Shown: positions 7,438-14,959 of the stretch, in pieces
How the letters are laid out: the number at the start of each line of letters is the position of its first letter
Numbering within the stretch: position 1 is the first letter of the stretch
Assembly (NCBI GenBank): GCA_900541415.1
Contig: UQJP01000001.1
Coordinates: forward strand, 1 to 64,000
Origin: an uncultured Odoribacter sp.
GTDB lineage: Bacteria; Bacteroidota; Bacteroidia; Bacteroidales; Marinifilaceae
Direction of reading: 5' to 3'
Length of the DNA: 64,000 nt
Program-made: the position numbers and the translations under genes
The notes under the pieces: generated by a model
Told to the model about the DNA's origin: nothing
Database searches by the model: none
Seen by the model: only the letters and a program-made list of their open reading frames with translations

Positions 7438-8775
7438 ATGGAAGGAATGGTTCTGTATACGATAAAATCGTCGGGTATTTTATTTATTCTGTATGGATAT
7501 TACTGGCTTTTTCTGAGGAAACAAACATTCTTCACCATAAACCGTTTTTATCTGCTGTTTTCCCTTATCCTGGGAATGACTTTGCCGTATATTTCCATTG
7601 AGATTACCCACCCCATCCTCACGACAGGCCATCTTTATCCGGCAGCCTATGTAGATCATTTCCTTGATAATGCCAACACAGATGCAAACAACACGGCTGT
7701 GCAATCAGCCCGGTCGAAACTGTTGCCCGCCGTTTTATTCATCCTATATATGGCAGGGGTGCTATTTTTCCTCGTACGCTATCTCACAGCTCTTGGGCAA
7801 ATACTACGACTGATCGCACGCAATCCCCGGAAATCCGTTCAAGGCATACATATAGTGAAACTAAAAGAACAGCAGCCTTTATTCTCTTTCTTCAATTATT
7901 TATTTGTTCATCAGCTTCCGGCTTCCAGAGAAGACCGCCGGAAAATGTTCGAACACGAAAAAAAACATATTCTGCAAAAACACAGCTGCGACCTGCTTAT
8001 TGCGGAATTGGCCTGTATCACCAACTGGTTTAACCCATTGGTATGGCTGTTTAAAAATGCAATCCTTGAAAACCACGAATATATAGCCGATCAACAAGTA
8101 ATTCGCAAATATCATACCGGTGGATACCCGGAATTACTAATCAGGCAAACTTTCAAAGGATGTTTTTCATTTACTAATTATTTTGCATGTTCAAAATTAA
8201 AAAAACGAATCATGATGATGACAAAAAAACAAACCTCCAAAGTCCAGGTCATCCGCTATATCCCGGCTCTGGCCCTGTGCGGAATCCTATTTTACGGGCT
8301 CTGCTGTAATATCTCGGCAAAAGCTGCGGAATCCAGTACACCGGGACAATCTCCCAAGCAAGAAATACAAACAGAAAAAGACTCGACAGTCTTTGCATTT
8401 ACCGAGGTGGCTCCCAAATTCCTGGAAGATAACGGCAATCCTTACCAATGGATTCAGAAAAACCTGAAATATCCGGTAAGAATTCTCCAAAAGGATAAAA
8501 ACGAGAAAATAGGTAAAGTTTTCGTGAATTTTATTATCGATGAAGAAGGGAATGTCACATCCCCGAAAATCATCAAAGGCATTCAGCCGAGAATCGATGC
8601 AAAAGTGCTGAAAGTGATCCAGAAAATGCCTAAGTGGCAACCCGGAATCCAACGCGGAAAACCTGTGAAAGTGTCCTTCAACATAGCTGTTCCGCTTCTA
8701 CTGTCCAAGAATGGCACTCCATACCAAATCAAAGCGCCGGATAAGGTCACGGTCACCACATTAAAAAATAAATAA
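7438..8775 (+). CDS. M56 (BlaR1-type) membrane metallopeptidase with TonB C-terminal domain
   Basis: The 445-residue protein has four predicted membrane helices in its first 290 residues, with an intracellular zinc-peptidase motif HEKKH (H173, E174, H177) followed by the conserved NPLVWLFKNAILENHEYIADQQV segment typical of M56 enzymes. After the last membrane helix (about 275-295), the periplasmic part ends in a TonB-C-like domain (about 345-425; GKVFVNFIIDEEGNVTSPKIIKGI and KMPKWQPGIQRGKPVKV). BlaR1 has a penicillin-binding sensor in that place, so this protein probably senses something else or couples to an outer-membrane partner. With the preceding repressor it forms a two-gene signalling unit. 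Confidence 0.88.
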   Translation: MEGMVLYTIKSSGILFILYGYYWLFLRKQTFFTINRFYLLFSLILGMTLPYISIEITHPILTTGHLYPAAYVDHFLDNANTDANNTAVQSARSKLLPAVLFILYMAGVLFFLVRYLTALGQILRLIARNPRKSVQGIHIVKLKEQQPLFSFFNYLFVHQLPASREDRRKMFEHEKKHILQKHSCDLLIAELACITNWFNPLVWLFKNAILENHEYIADQQVIRKYHTGGYPELLIRQTFKGCFSFTNYFACSKLKKRIMMMTKKQTSKVQVIRYIPALALCGILFYGLCCNISAKAAESSTPGQSPKQEIQTEKDSTVFAFTEVAPKFLEDNGNPYQWIQKNLKYPVRILQKDKNEKIGKVFVNFIIDEEGNVTSPKIIKGIQPRIDAKVLKVIQKMPKWQPGIQRGKPVKVSFNIAVPLLLSKNGTPYQIKAPDKVTVTTLKNK

Positions 8776-8827
8776 AAATTCCAGTTCTAAAATTGTTTTG
8801 TATTTTTTCCAAATCTGTTTTGCACGT

Positions 8828-8863
8828 AATGAACACCTTAACTCGTCATTTAAGGTGTTCATT
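8828..8863 (+). terminator. 14-bp-stem hairpin after the M56 gene
   Basis: AATGAACACCTTAA (8828-8841) pairs perfectly with TTAAGGTGTTCATT (8850-8863) around an 8-base loop. It lies 52 bases after the M56 stop. It lacks a clean T-run, so it may be a terminator aided by other factors or an mRNA 3'-end protector. Confidence 0.5.
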
Positions 8864-9047
8864 CAAACTAAGTTATTCTTAAAACATACATTGCCTCTCC
8901 TCTCTTTCAGGATTTTATTCTCCCCGGTAGCGAGGTATGGCGCAAACCTTCCCGAACTAAACACACTAAACTCGTAATACCCCTGTAAAATTTTTCCCTG
9001 TTCTCTCGTCCCTATGACCTAAATGATAAAATATTTAGATTTTTTTC

Positions 9048-9055
9048 TATCTTTG
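9048..9055 (+). promoter_or_regulatory. -7 promoter element of frr
   Basis: TATCTTTG matches TAnnTTTG, 33 bases before the frr ATG. It lies inside the longer open frame that begins at 9023 and so supports the shorter start. Confidence 0.55.
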
Positions 9056-9088
9056 CTCTGTTATTGTAAATCACAACAAAAACGAAAT

Positions 9089-9652
9089 ATGAACGAGGAA
9101 GTAAAACTTTATATGGACGATGCGAAAGAGCAAATGCAGAATGCTCTGGTGCATTTGGAAAATGAACTGGCAAAAATCAGGGCCGGAAAAGCAAATCCGA
9201 AAATTCTGAACGATGTGTTGGTCGATTACTACGGAAACCCGACCCCACTGTCCCAGGTAGCCAATATCACAGTTCCCGATCCCCGTACCATCGCCGTACA
9301 GCCGTGGGAAAAAAACATGTTAGCTCCCATTCAGAAAGCGATTATGAACGCAAATCTGGGATTCAATCCGGACAATAACGGTGAAATCGTGCGCATCAAT
9401 GTTCCGCCTTTGACCGAGGAAAGAAGAAAGGACCTGGTGAAACAAAGCCGCGGAGTAGGAGAAACGGCCAAAGTCAGCATTCGTAACGCCAGACGGGATG
9501 CGATCGACGAATTTAAGAAAATGGTAAAGAACGGCCTTCCTGAAGACGCATCCAAAGATGCAGAAGCTGAAGTCCAGAAAATCACAGACGCTTATAATAA
9601 GAAAGTGGACGATATTCTGCTGGCTAAAGAAAAAGATATTATGACCATTTGA
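9089..9652 (+). CDS. frr: ribosome recycling factor
   Basis: The 187-residue product is a full-length ribosome recycling factor, which with EF-G splits the post-termination ribosome so it can be reused. Clear family segments are ALVHLENELAKIRAGKANPKILNDVLVDYYG, the hinge region TIAVQPWEKNMLAPIQKAI, VRINVPPLTEERRKDLVKQSR and the C-terminal helix with DDILLAKEKDIMTI. The start at 9089 gives the normal family length; the frame runs on upstream to 9023, but that extension crosses the promoter element at 9048-9055. It is a single-gene unit closed by the terminator at 9669-9700. Confidence 0.97.
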   Translation: MNEEVKLYMDDAKEQMQNALVHLENELAKIRAGKANPKILNDVLVDYYGNPTPLSQVANITVPDPRTIAVQPWEKNMLAPIQKAIMNANLGFNPDNNGEIVRINVPPLTEERRKDLVKQSRGVGETAKVSIRNARRDAIDEFKKMVKNGLPEDASKDAEAEVQKITDAYNKKVDDILLAKEKDIMTI

Positions 9653-9668
9653 TTTTTCATGGTGAAAC

Positions 9669-9700
9669 AAAAAAGCGGAGAACTGATCTCCGCTTTTTTT
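9669..9700. terminator. bidirectional terminator between frr and kdsB
   Basis: The stem AGCGGAGA/TCTCCGCT around a 5-base loop has a run of A before and a run of T after, so it can end transcription from frr on the plus strand and from kdsB on the minus strand. Confidence 0.85.
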
Positions 9701-9722
9701 ATCGCATTTGATTAAAAACCTT

Positions 9723-10469
9723 TTATAACGCTTCATTCGCTTTTTTCAAATCCTCCGGCGTGTCTATCCCGATAGATTCATGGTCGGTCACCCTCACCGC
9801 AATCTTATAGCCATTCTCCAGCCATCGCAATTGCTCTAAAGATTCCGCCTTTTCAAGGATACCGGGCGTAAGCATAGTAATCTCTTTCAACACCTGCGGA
9901 CGGTAAGCATACATGCCCACATGCTTGTAGAACGAAGTAACAGCCAACCATTCTTTTTGTTCCGCTCCCCGGCAGTAAGGTATTGCCGAACGGGAAAAAT
10001 AAAGGGCTGTTCCCTGTGCGGAAAACACCACTTTCACCTTATTCGGATCGAAAATATCGTCATTGTTTTCAAATTTCTTGCCCAGCGTCGCAATCTGCAC
10101 TTCCGGATCGTCGAAGCAACTCACCAGATGGCACACCTGCTCCGGACGGATAAAGGGCTCGTCACCCTGTATATTCACCACCACATCAAATTCCTTTCCG
10201 GTAGATTCCATCACTTTCCGAAACGCTTCATAACAACGGTCCGTCCCGCTCCGGTGGTCGGCAGAAGTCATCAGGGCACGTCCCCCGAATCCTTCCACAC
10301 AGGTTCGTATACGTTCGTCGTCGGTAGCAACATAAACCTCCTCCGTCACCGTCTTCGCTTTCTCCACCACATGTTGAATCATCGGCTTACCGCCGATCTC
10401 CGCCAAAGGTTTACCGGGGAAACGCGTCGAGGCGTAACGAGCCGGAATCAAAATCAACACCCGTGCCAT
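9723..10469 (-). CDS. kdsB: 3-deoxy-manno-octulosonate cytidylyltransferase
   Basis: This 248-residue cytosolic enzyme activates Kdo with CTP to CMP-Kdo, the donor for the lipopolysaccharide inner core. Visible hallmarks are the nucleotide-binding start ILIPARYASTRFPGKPLAEI, the segment ALMTSADHRSGTDRCYEA, VVNIQGDEPFIRPEQV with its metal-binding Asp, and GIDTPEDLKKANEAL at the C terminus. Its start codon overlaps the stop codon of the upstream bactofilin by one base, so the two are translationally coupled. Linkage of an LPS-precursor enzyme to cytoskeletal bactofilins suggests a common envelope-building unit, although this is inference. Confidence 0.96.
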   Translation of the reverse strand: MARVLILIPARYASTRFPGKPLAEIGGKPMIQHVVEKAKTVTEEVYVATDDERIRTCVEGFGGRALMTSADHRSGTDRCYEAFRKVMESTGKEFDVVVNIQGDEPFIRPEQVCHLVSCFDDPEVQIATLGKKFENNDDIFDPNKVKVVFSAQGTALYFSRSAIPYCRGAEQKEWLAVTSFYKHVGMYAYRPQVLKEITMLTPGILEKAESLEQLRWLENGYKIAVRVTDHESIGIDTPEDLKKANEAL

Positions 10470-10840
10470 TATTCTTTATTCACGTCCTTTGAATCGCGGG
10501 TTTCTTTGCGTTGCATCTGGCAGTTCCCGTTAAAAACCACACCCGGCTCGATAGAAAGCTGGTTAGAGATAATATTTCCGATCAATCTGGCCTGCGCTTT
10601 CAGGGACACGATCCCCGACGCCTGTATATCCCCCAACACCACTCCCATCACGTCTATGTTCGCACAGTCGATATTACCTTCAATTTTAGCGGTGCTGCCA
10701 ACAACCAATCTGCCTGAAGTGATAATCTTACCTTTGAGGATTCCATCAATCCGAATGTCGTTTTTCGTTTTGATGTCTCCCACAATCATCGTTCCTTCAC
10801 ACAACAGATTAACGGCATTACCCGTATTCTCTTTGCCCAT
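10469..10840 (-). CDS. bactofilin (polymer-forming cytoskeletal protein), copy 1
   Basis: The 123-residue protein is a bactofilin, a right-handed beta-helix that polymerises without nucleotide into membrane-associated filaments. The repeating pattern of short strands with G/D turns is visible from TMIVGDIKTKNDIRIDGILKG through IGNIISNQLSIEPGVVFNG, with short disordered ends, as is typical. It follows a second bactofilin after 13 bases and overlaps kdsB by one base. Bactofilins scaffold cell-wall or envelope enzymes in other bacteria; no M23 peptidase partner adjoins here. Confidence 0.9.
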   Translation of the reverse strand: MGKENTGNAVNLLCEGTMIVGDIKTKNDIRIDGILKGKIITSGRLVVGSTAKIEGNIDCANIDVMGVVLGDIQASGIVSLKAQARLIGNIISNQLSIEPGVVFNGNCQMQRKETRDSKDVNKE

Positions 10841-10853
10841 AATATATTTGTTT

Positions 10854-11210
10854 TTATTTACTGCCTTTTCGTAATCTCAAACCATTCGTGATCTTCGCTC
10901 CCGGAAATATTTGAAGACTTTCCGTTATCAATCCGCCGTCGATCACAGCTTCTTCCCCCATTATCGTTTTACAGGCCACACACACATTACCTGTAATTTC
11001 CCCCTTCAAAAACAATTCTTTGCAATCGACATCCCCGTCGATCACCGCATCTTTATCCACAATCACCTTTCCGGCGCTATGCACATCCCCCCTCACGATT
11101 CCTTCCAGGCAGACATCTTTTTCCGATTTTATATTTCCGTCGATCACCGTTGTTTTCAATACGAGCGACCCCTCATAAGCTATATCAAAAATATCCTGCC
11201 CCATAATCAT
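10854..11210 (-). CDS. bactofilin, copy 2
   Basis: About 118 residues (start at 11210; a second ATG two codons later at 11204 is equally possible, and the frame is open to 11237). It has the same beta-helical repeat as its neighbour: LVLKTTVIDGNIKSEKDVCLEGIVRGDV, then KVIVDKDAVIDGDVDCKELFLKGEI and AVIDGGLITESLQIFPGAKI. The two copies are clearly related but not near-identical, indicating an old duplication and possibly a mixed polymer. It is the first gene of a bactofilin-bactofilin-kdsB operon. Confidence 0.88.
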   Translation of the reverse strand: MIMGQDIFDIAYEGSLVLKTTVIDGNIKSEKDVCLEGIVRGDVHSAGKVIVDKDAVIDGDVDCKELFLKGEITGNVCVACKTIMGEEAVIDGGLITESLQIFPGAKITNGLRLRKGSK

Positions 11211-11248
11211 TATAAATTCAGACCGAAGATATAACAAGTAATTGAAAT

Positions 11249-11275
11249 AAAAAAGCCGCTTTCGCGGCTTTTTTA
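11249..11275 (-). terminator. terminator after fabH
   Basis: The stem AAGCCGC/GCGGCTT with a short loop (TTTC) is flanked by A- and T-runs on the two sides. It lies 17 bases after the fabH stop on the minus strand and separates fabH from the bactofilin operon. Confidence 0.85.
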
Positions 11276-11291
11276 ACTTTATACTTAATTT

Positions 11292-12299
11292 TTACTCCTT
11301 TGTGTCGTATGCCCATTTCAGATAAACGGCCCCCCAGGTGAATCCTGCCCCGAAAGCTGCAAGAATCAGGTTGTCGCCTTTATGCAACTGTTTTTCCCAC
11401 TCATACAAACAGAGCGGAATGGTAGCGGAAGTGGTATTCCCGAACTTCTGGATATTGATCATCACTTTAGAAGGATCTATTCCCATACGTTCCCCGGTTG
11501 CGGCAATAATCCGCAAATTCGCCTGATGCGGAACCAGCCAGGCAATATCCTCTGCTTCAAGGTCGTTTTTCTCCATGATCTCGGCAGCCGTATCGGCCAT
11601 CTTAGTCACCGCGTGCTTAAACACGAATTGCCCGTCCTGATAGATATAATGTTCACGGTTCGTCACCGTTTCGATAGAAGGCGGATTTAAAGAGCCTCCT
11701 GCTTTCATATATAAATGGTTGCGTCCCATGCCATCCGATCTCAGGATATAATCCATCACACCAAATTCTTCCTCTGTCGGCTCCAACAACACGGCAGCAG
11801 CGGCATCCCCGAATAAAGGACAAGTCTTGCGGTCGGTATAGTCGGTGATCACGGACATCTTCTCCGCTCCCACGAACACCACTTTCCGGTAGCGTCCGCT
11901 TTGCACATACTGTGCAGCCGTCACCAATCCGAAAATAAAACCGGAACATCCGGCATTCAAATCAAAACCAAAGGCATTTTTAATGCCTGCCATATCTGCT
12001 ATCACTTGTGCGTTAGCCGGGAAGTGCATATCGGGTGTTACTGTCGCGCAAATCAAAAGGTCTACTTCGTCCGGATGTGTACCTGTTTTTTTCAACAAGT
12101 CCTCCACAGCCTTTGCCCCCATATATGCGCTACCTTTTGTAGGGTCTTTCAGAATCCGTCTTTCTTTGATTCCCACCCGGGTCATAATCCATTCGTCGGA
12201 AGTTTCAACCATCCGGCTCAACTCGTCGTTATTCAAAATATAATCCGGGTAATATGCACCCACGCCGGTAATAATAGTTCTCAGCCTATTCATCTGCAT
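11292..12299 (-). CDS. fabH: beta-ketoacyl-ACP synthase III
   Basis: The 335-residue enzyme starts fatty acid synthesis by condensing an acyl-CoA (acetyl or branched) with malonyl-ACP. The catalytic triad is visible: Cys118 in DLNAGCSGFIFG, His in WLVPHQANLRII, and Asn in KFGNTTSATIPLCL. The DEWIMTRVGIKERR segment near residues 35-48 is also typical. Two in-frame ATGs (12299 and 12293) are possible starts. It lies downstream of rpmF on the same strand, separated by 134 bases that contain a hairpin; plsX, which often sits between these genes in bacteria, is not present. Confidence 0.95.
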   Translation of the reverse strand: MQMNRLRTIITGVGAYYPDYILNNDELSRMVETSDEWIMTRVGIKERRILKDPTKGSAYMGAKAVEDLLKKTGTHPDEVDLLICATVTPDMHFPANAQVIADMAGIKNAFGFDLNAGCSGFIFGLVTAAQYVQSGRYRKVVFVGAEKMSVITDYTDRKTCPLFGDAAAAVLLEPTEEEFGVMDYILRSDGMGRNHLYMKAGGSLNPPSIETVTNREHYIYQDGQFVFKHAVTKMADTAAEIMEKNDLEAEDIAWLVPHQANLRIIAATGERMGIDPSKVMINIQKFGNTTSATIPLCLYEWEKQLHKGDNLILAAFGAGFTWGAVYLKWAYDTKE

Positions 12300-12372
12300 T
12301 TACATTTTATATTAGCGGTCATCATACCCTCAACACCACGAGGATATAATCATTCAATGTATAAACAACCAT

Positions 12373-12395
12373 AGCCTCCTAAACTATAGGAGGCT
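12373..12395 (-). terminator. hairpin between rpmF and fabH
   Basis: AGCCTCCT (12373-12380) pairs with AGGAGGCT (12388-12395) around a 7-base loop, 39 bases after the rpmF stop on the minus strand. The T-run that follows is weak, so it may be a partial terminator or attenuator limiting read-through into fabH. Confidence 0.45.
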
Positions 12396-12433
12396 GTGTA
12401 TTATTTAGAAACAATCCCGTATAGTGTCAAGAT

Positions 12434-12619
12434 TTAGGCTACTACTGCTTTTTCAATAGCCAGCTTCCCTCTGTAATATCCACATTCAGGACATACCGTA
12501 TGATACTGTACAGCAGCACCACAATTAGAACATTTTGCAATAGCTGTTACCGTAATAGCATCATGTGTTCTTCTTTTATTTCTTCTCTGTTTTGAGGTTC
12601 GATGTTTCGGATGTGCCAT
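12434..12619 (-). CDS. rpmF: 50S ribosomal protein L32
   Basis: This 61-residue protein begins MAHPKHRTSKQRRNKRRTHD, the basic N terminus of L32, followed by a four-cysteine zinc ribbon (CSNCG and CPECG, about residues 31-48). It is a component of the large ribosomal subunit. It follows the YceD-like gene by 15 bases, the standard yceD-rpmF arrangement. Confidence 0.97.
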   Translation of the reverse strand: MAHPKHRTSKQRRNKRRTHDAITVTAIAKCSNCGAAVQYHTVCPECGYYRGKLAIEKAVVA

Positions 12620-12634
12620 TTCTCTTTAATTTAT

Positions 12635-13147
12635 TTAGTTATTAATTAATTTTTTCAATTCATCCCAGCGGGGATCGTTAGGTTTATCGTTTTCTTCTAC
12701 TATATAATTATCGAGCATCTCCTGCATATCGGAATCACATTCCCCCTCCGGGTGCACCACCCGCATCGGATAGTTCAGCATATAAACCTCATACAGGTAA
12801 GAACTCAAATCAATAAAGTCGTCTTCCGGCGCTAAGATGATATAATCATCGTCATTTCCTTCTTCCCGTTCGCTTTGTTTCACATAAAGCTCCATTTCTC
12901 CTTCCACAGGCAGGTTTAATTCGCCCAGACATCGGTCGCAAACGACTTTCACCGTTCCTTCGATCCTGATTTTCACTTCCATCAGGAGTGAACTTTTAAT
13001 CAGCTCCACCTGTGCTTTCACTTGCCCCTCTGTTCCTTTTGTGGTTTCAAAGCAATTAAAGAAATTATCGTCCAACACAAATTCAAAGGAGTGTTTTCCC
13101 GCTCCTAATCCTCTGAATGCTATTTTATATTCTCTCAACTTGTCCAC
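12635..13147 (-). CDS. YceD/DUF177 family protein
   Basis: The 170-residue protein has the conserved opening YKIAFRGLGAGKHSFEFVLD and the Cys pair in VCDRCLGEL typical of YceD (DUF177), a family linked to rpmF and to 23S rRNA accumulation in plants and bacteria. The C terminus is acidic and ends DPRWDELKKLIN. The start is set at a GTG (13147), because the open frame's upstream TTG (13171) is part of the -7 promoter element TATCTTTG at 13169-13176 and would precede the transcript start. This is an inference from the promoter; family alignment also begins near this point. Confidence 0.82.
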   Translation of the reverse strand: MDKLREYKIAFRGLGAGKHSFEFVLDDNFFNCFETTKGTEGQVKAQVELIKSSLLMEVKIRIEGTVKVVCDRCLGELNLPVEGEMELYVKQSEREEGNDDDYIILAPEDDFIDLSSYLYEVYMLNYPMRVVHPEGECDSDMQEMLDNYIVEENDKPNDPRWDELKKLINN

Positions 13148-13168
13148 AATCCTTGACGTAAAACGGCG

Positions 13169-13176
13169 CAAAGATA
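13169..13176 (-). promoter_or_regulatory. -7 promoter element of the yceD-rpmF operon
   Basis: The minus strand reads TATCTTTG, an exact TAnnTTTG match, 21 bases before the proposed GTG start. It implies a very short leader. Confidence 0.55.
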
Positions 13177-13240
13177 TAAAAAAAATACATTCCCTGCATA
13201 AACCGCTCTATATTTTTCAAAACGAATACTTTAAAAATCC

Positions 13241-14161
13241 TTATCGGTATTTCGCTCCGCTTTCTTCCATCATGCTTAAATAACTGGCATAACGGCTCTC
13301 GCTGATCTCGTCATTTTCCACGGCTTCCACCACAGCACATCCCGGCTCGTGGGTATGGGAACAGTTATAAAATTTACATTCTTCCGATTTCGCGAAAATT
13401 TCCGGAAAGAAATGCGACAACTCCTCTTTCTTCATATCGATCATCCCAAAACTGCGAAGCCCCGGAGTGTCGATAATAAAACCGCCCCGGCTCAAAGGAA
13501 ACATCTCGGCAAAGGTCGTCGTGTGTTTCCCGGAATCATGGGCTCCGGAAATTTCAGCCACTTTCAGGGTCAATCCCGGCTCGATCCGGTTAACCAGAGA
13601 AGATTTCCCCACCCCCGACATGCCGGAAAGCACCGTCACCTTATCCTTCAACAAATCCCTCACCGCATCCACATTCTCACCCGTCACCGCCGACACCGGA
13701 AAGCAAGGATAACCGATTTTCCGGTAAATTGCCATCAACCCGCCCAGCAGGGCGCAGTCTTCCTCGTCATAAAGATCGATTTTATTAAAAACCAGTGCCG
13801 CCGGAATATTATAAGCTTCGGCGGTAGCCAAAAAACGGTCGATAAAAACAGTGGAAATAACAGGATGGTTCACCGTAACAATCAGCAAGGCCAGATCGAC
13901 ATTCGAAGCGATGATATGCGCCTCCTTCGACAGATTCGTCGATTTCCGGATAATATAATTCCGCCGGGGGCAAATCCCTGTAATGACGTAACCGTCATGG
14001 GTTTCCTCCAATTCCACAACATCTCCCACCGCCAAAGGGTTTGTGGTACGGATACCCTCTGTTCTGAACTTACCCCTGATCCGGCATTCCGCAATTTCTC
14101 CATTTTCCTGCTTCACGGTATACCAGCTACCCGTGGATTTCATGACTATTCCGCTTCCCAT
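13241..14161 (-). CDS. rsgA: ribosome small subunit-dependent GTPase A
   Basis: The 306-residue circularly permuted GTPase assists late 30S subunit maturation. An N-terminal OB-fold (about residues 1-70) precedes the GTPase with motifs in permuted order: NKID (G4), then GMSGVGKSSL (G1, P-loop), then DTPGLRSFG (G3). A C-terminal zinc site follows (CKFYNCSHTHEPGC, about residues 263-276). Length and order match the family. It is transcribed divergently from the HAM1/RdgB gene, with a promoter element 22 bases upstream of its start. Confidence 0.96.
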   Translation of the reverse strand: MGSGIVMKSTGSWYTVKQENGEIAECRIRGKFRTEGIRTTNPLAVGDVVELEETHDGYVITGICPRRNYIIRKSTNLSKEAHIIASNVDLALLIVTVNHPVISTVFIDRFLATAEAYNIPAALVFNKIDLYDEEDCALLGGLMAIYRKIGYPCFPVSAVTGENVDAVRDLLKDKVTVLSGMSGVGKSSLVNRIEPGLTLKVAEISGAHDSGKHTTTFAEMFPLSRGGFIIDTPGLRSFGMIDMKKEELSHFFPEIFAKSEECKFYNCSHTHEPGCAVVEAVENDEISESRYASYLSMMEESGAKYR

Positions 14162-14182
14162 AAACGAATTGATTTACCAGTA

Positions 14183-14190
14183 CAAAGCTA
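14183..14190 (-). promoter_or_regulatory. -7 promoter element of rsgA
   Basis: The minus strand reads TAGCTTTG (TAnnTTTG), 21 bases before the rsgA ATG. Confidence 0.5.
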
Positions 14191-14218
14191 AAAATAAAAA
14201 TGATTCATAGATTATTTT

Positions 14219-14226
14219 TATTTTTG
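14219..14226 (+). promoter_or_regulatory. -7 promoter element of the HAM1/RdgB gene
   Basis: TATTTTTG matches TAnnTTTG, 71 bases before the ATG at 14298, in the divergent gap shared with rsgA. Confidence 0.4.
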
Positions 14227-14297
14227 CAAAATAAATAACCTCATTCCTCATCCCCGGACCAAAAGCCCCTGCGTGAGAATAATAAAGAACAAATCCC

Positions 14298-14879
14298 ATG
14301 AAGATTGTCTTCGCCACAAACAACAAGCACAAATTAGAAGAAATCGCCCGCCTGCTCGACGGACAGCATGAAATCGTTTCCCTGGAACAGATCGGCTGCC
14401 GGGAAGACATTCCGGAAGACCATGACACCTTACAGGAAAACGCATTGCAAAAAGCCCGGTACATCAAGGAACATTACGGCTATGATTGTTTCGCCGACGA
14501 TACGGGCTTAGAGATCGAAGCCCTGAACTCCGAGCCGGGAGTTTATTCCGCCCGCTACGCCGGGCCTGCTAAAGATTCTGCGGCTAATATGCGGAAAGTA
14601 TTGGAAAAAATGAACGGCATCGGAAACCGGAAAGCCCGTTTCCGGACAGTAATCGCCTTGATTCTGAATAACAGGGAACATCTGTTCGAAGGACAGGTTG
14701 ACGGGGAAATCCTAACCGAAAAACACGGGGAAGCAGGATTCGGATACGATCCAATCTTCCGTCCGGACGGTTACCCGGGTAGCTTCGCAGAAATGCCTAT
14801 GGATGAAAAAAATAAAATCAGCCACCGGGGACGTGCCACCCGGAAGCTATGCGAATTCTTAAAATCGGCACAGCATTAA
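14298..14879 (+). CDS. non-canonical purine NTP diphosphatase (HAM1/RdgB)
   Basis: This 193-residue cytosolic enzyme hydrolyses ITP, dITP and XTP to monophosphates, keeping deaminated purines out of nucleic acids. Family signatures are MKIVFATNNKHKLEEI at the N terminus, DCFADDTGLEIEALNSEPGVYSARYAG around residues 64-90, FEGQVDGEI, GFGYDPIFRPDGY, and MPMDEKNKISHRGRA at the C-terminal end. It is followed after 80 bases by recO; the pair may be read together, although an imperfect hairpin lies between them. Confidence 0.95.
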   Translation: MKIVFATNNKHKLEEIARLLDGQHEIVSLEQIGCREDIPEDHDTLQENALQKARYIKEHYGYDCFADDTGLEIEALNSEPGVYSARYAGPAKDSAANMRKVLEKMNGIGNRKARFRTVIALILNNREHLFEGQVDGEILTEKHGEAGFGYDPIFRPDGYPGSFAEMPMDEKNKISHRGRATRKLCEFLKSAQH

Positions 14880-14891
14880 ACCGTGTGAAAA

Positions 14892-14936
14892 GGATAGGCA
14901 GGTAAGAATGTAGCCATTCGCCTGTATATCCGCTTT
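14892..14936 (+). terminator. weak hairpin between the HAM1/RdgB and recO genes
   Basis: GGATAGGCAGG (14892-14902) can pair with CCTGTATATCC (14921-14931) with two mismatches, followed by GCTTTT. It may be a leaky terminator. Confidence 0.3.
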
Positions 14937-14959
14937 TAAACCACCTTATTATATCACCA

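Larger units (their letters stand above)
8776..9088. other. intergenic region between M56 and frr genes
   Basis: The 313-base gap holds a strong hairpin (8828-8863) soon after the M56 stop and a -7-like element at 9048-9055 for frr. No additional gene is apparent. Confidence 0.5.

Noticed and set aside
7438..8775. True BlaR1 beta-lactam sensor
   Set aside because: The penicillin-binding sensor domain is absent and replaced by a TonB-C-like domain; no beta-lactamase gene is near.
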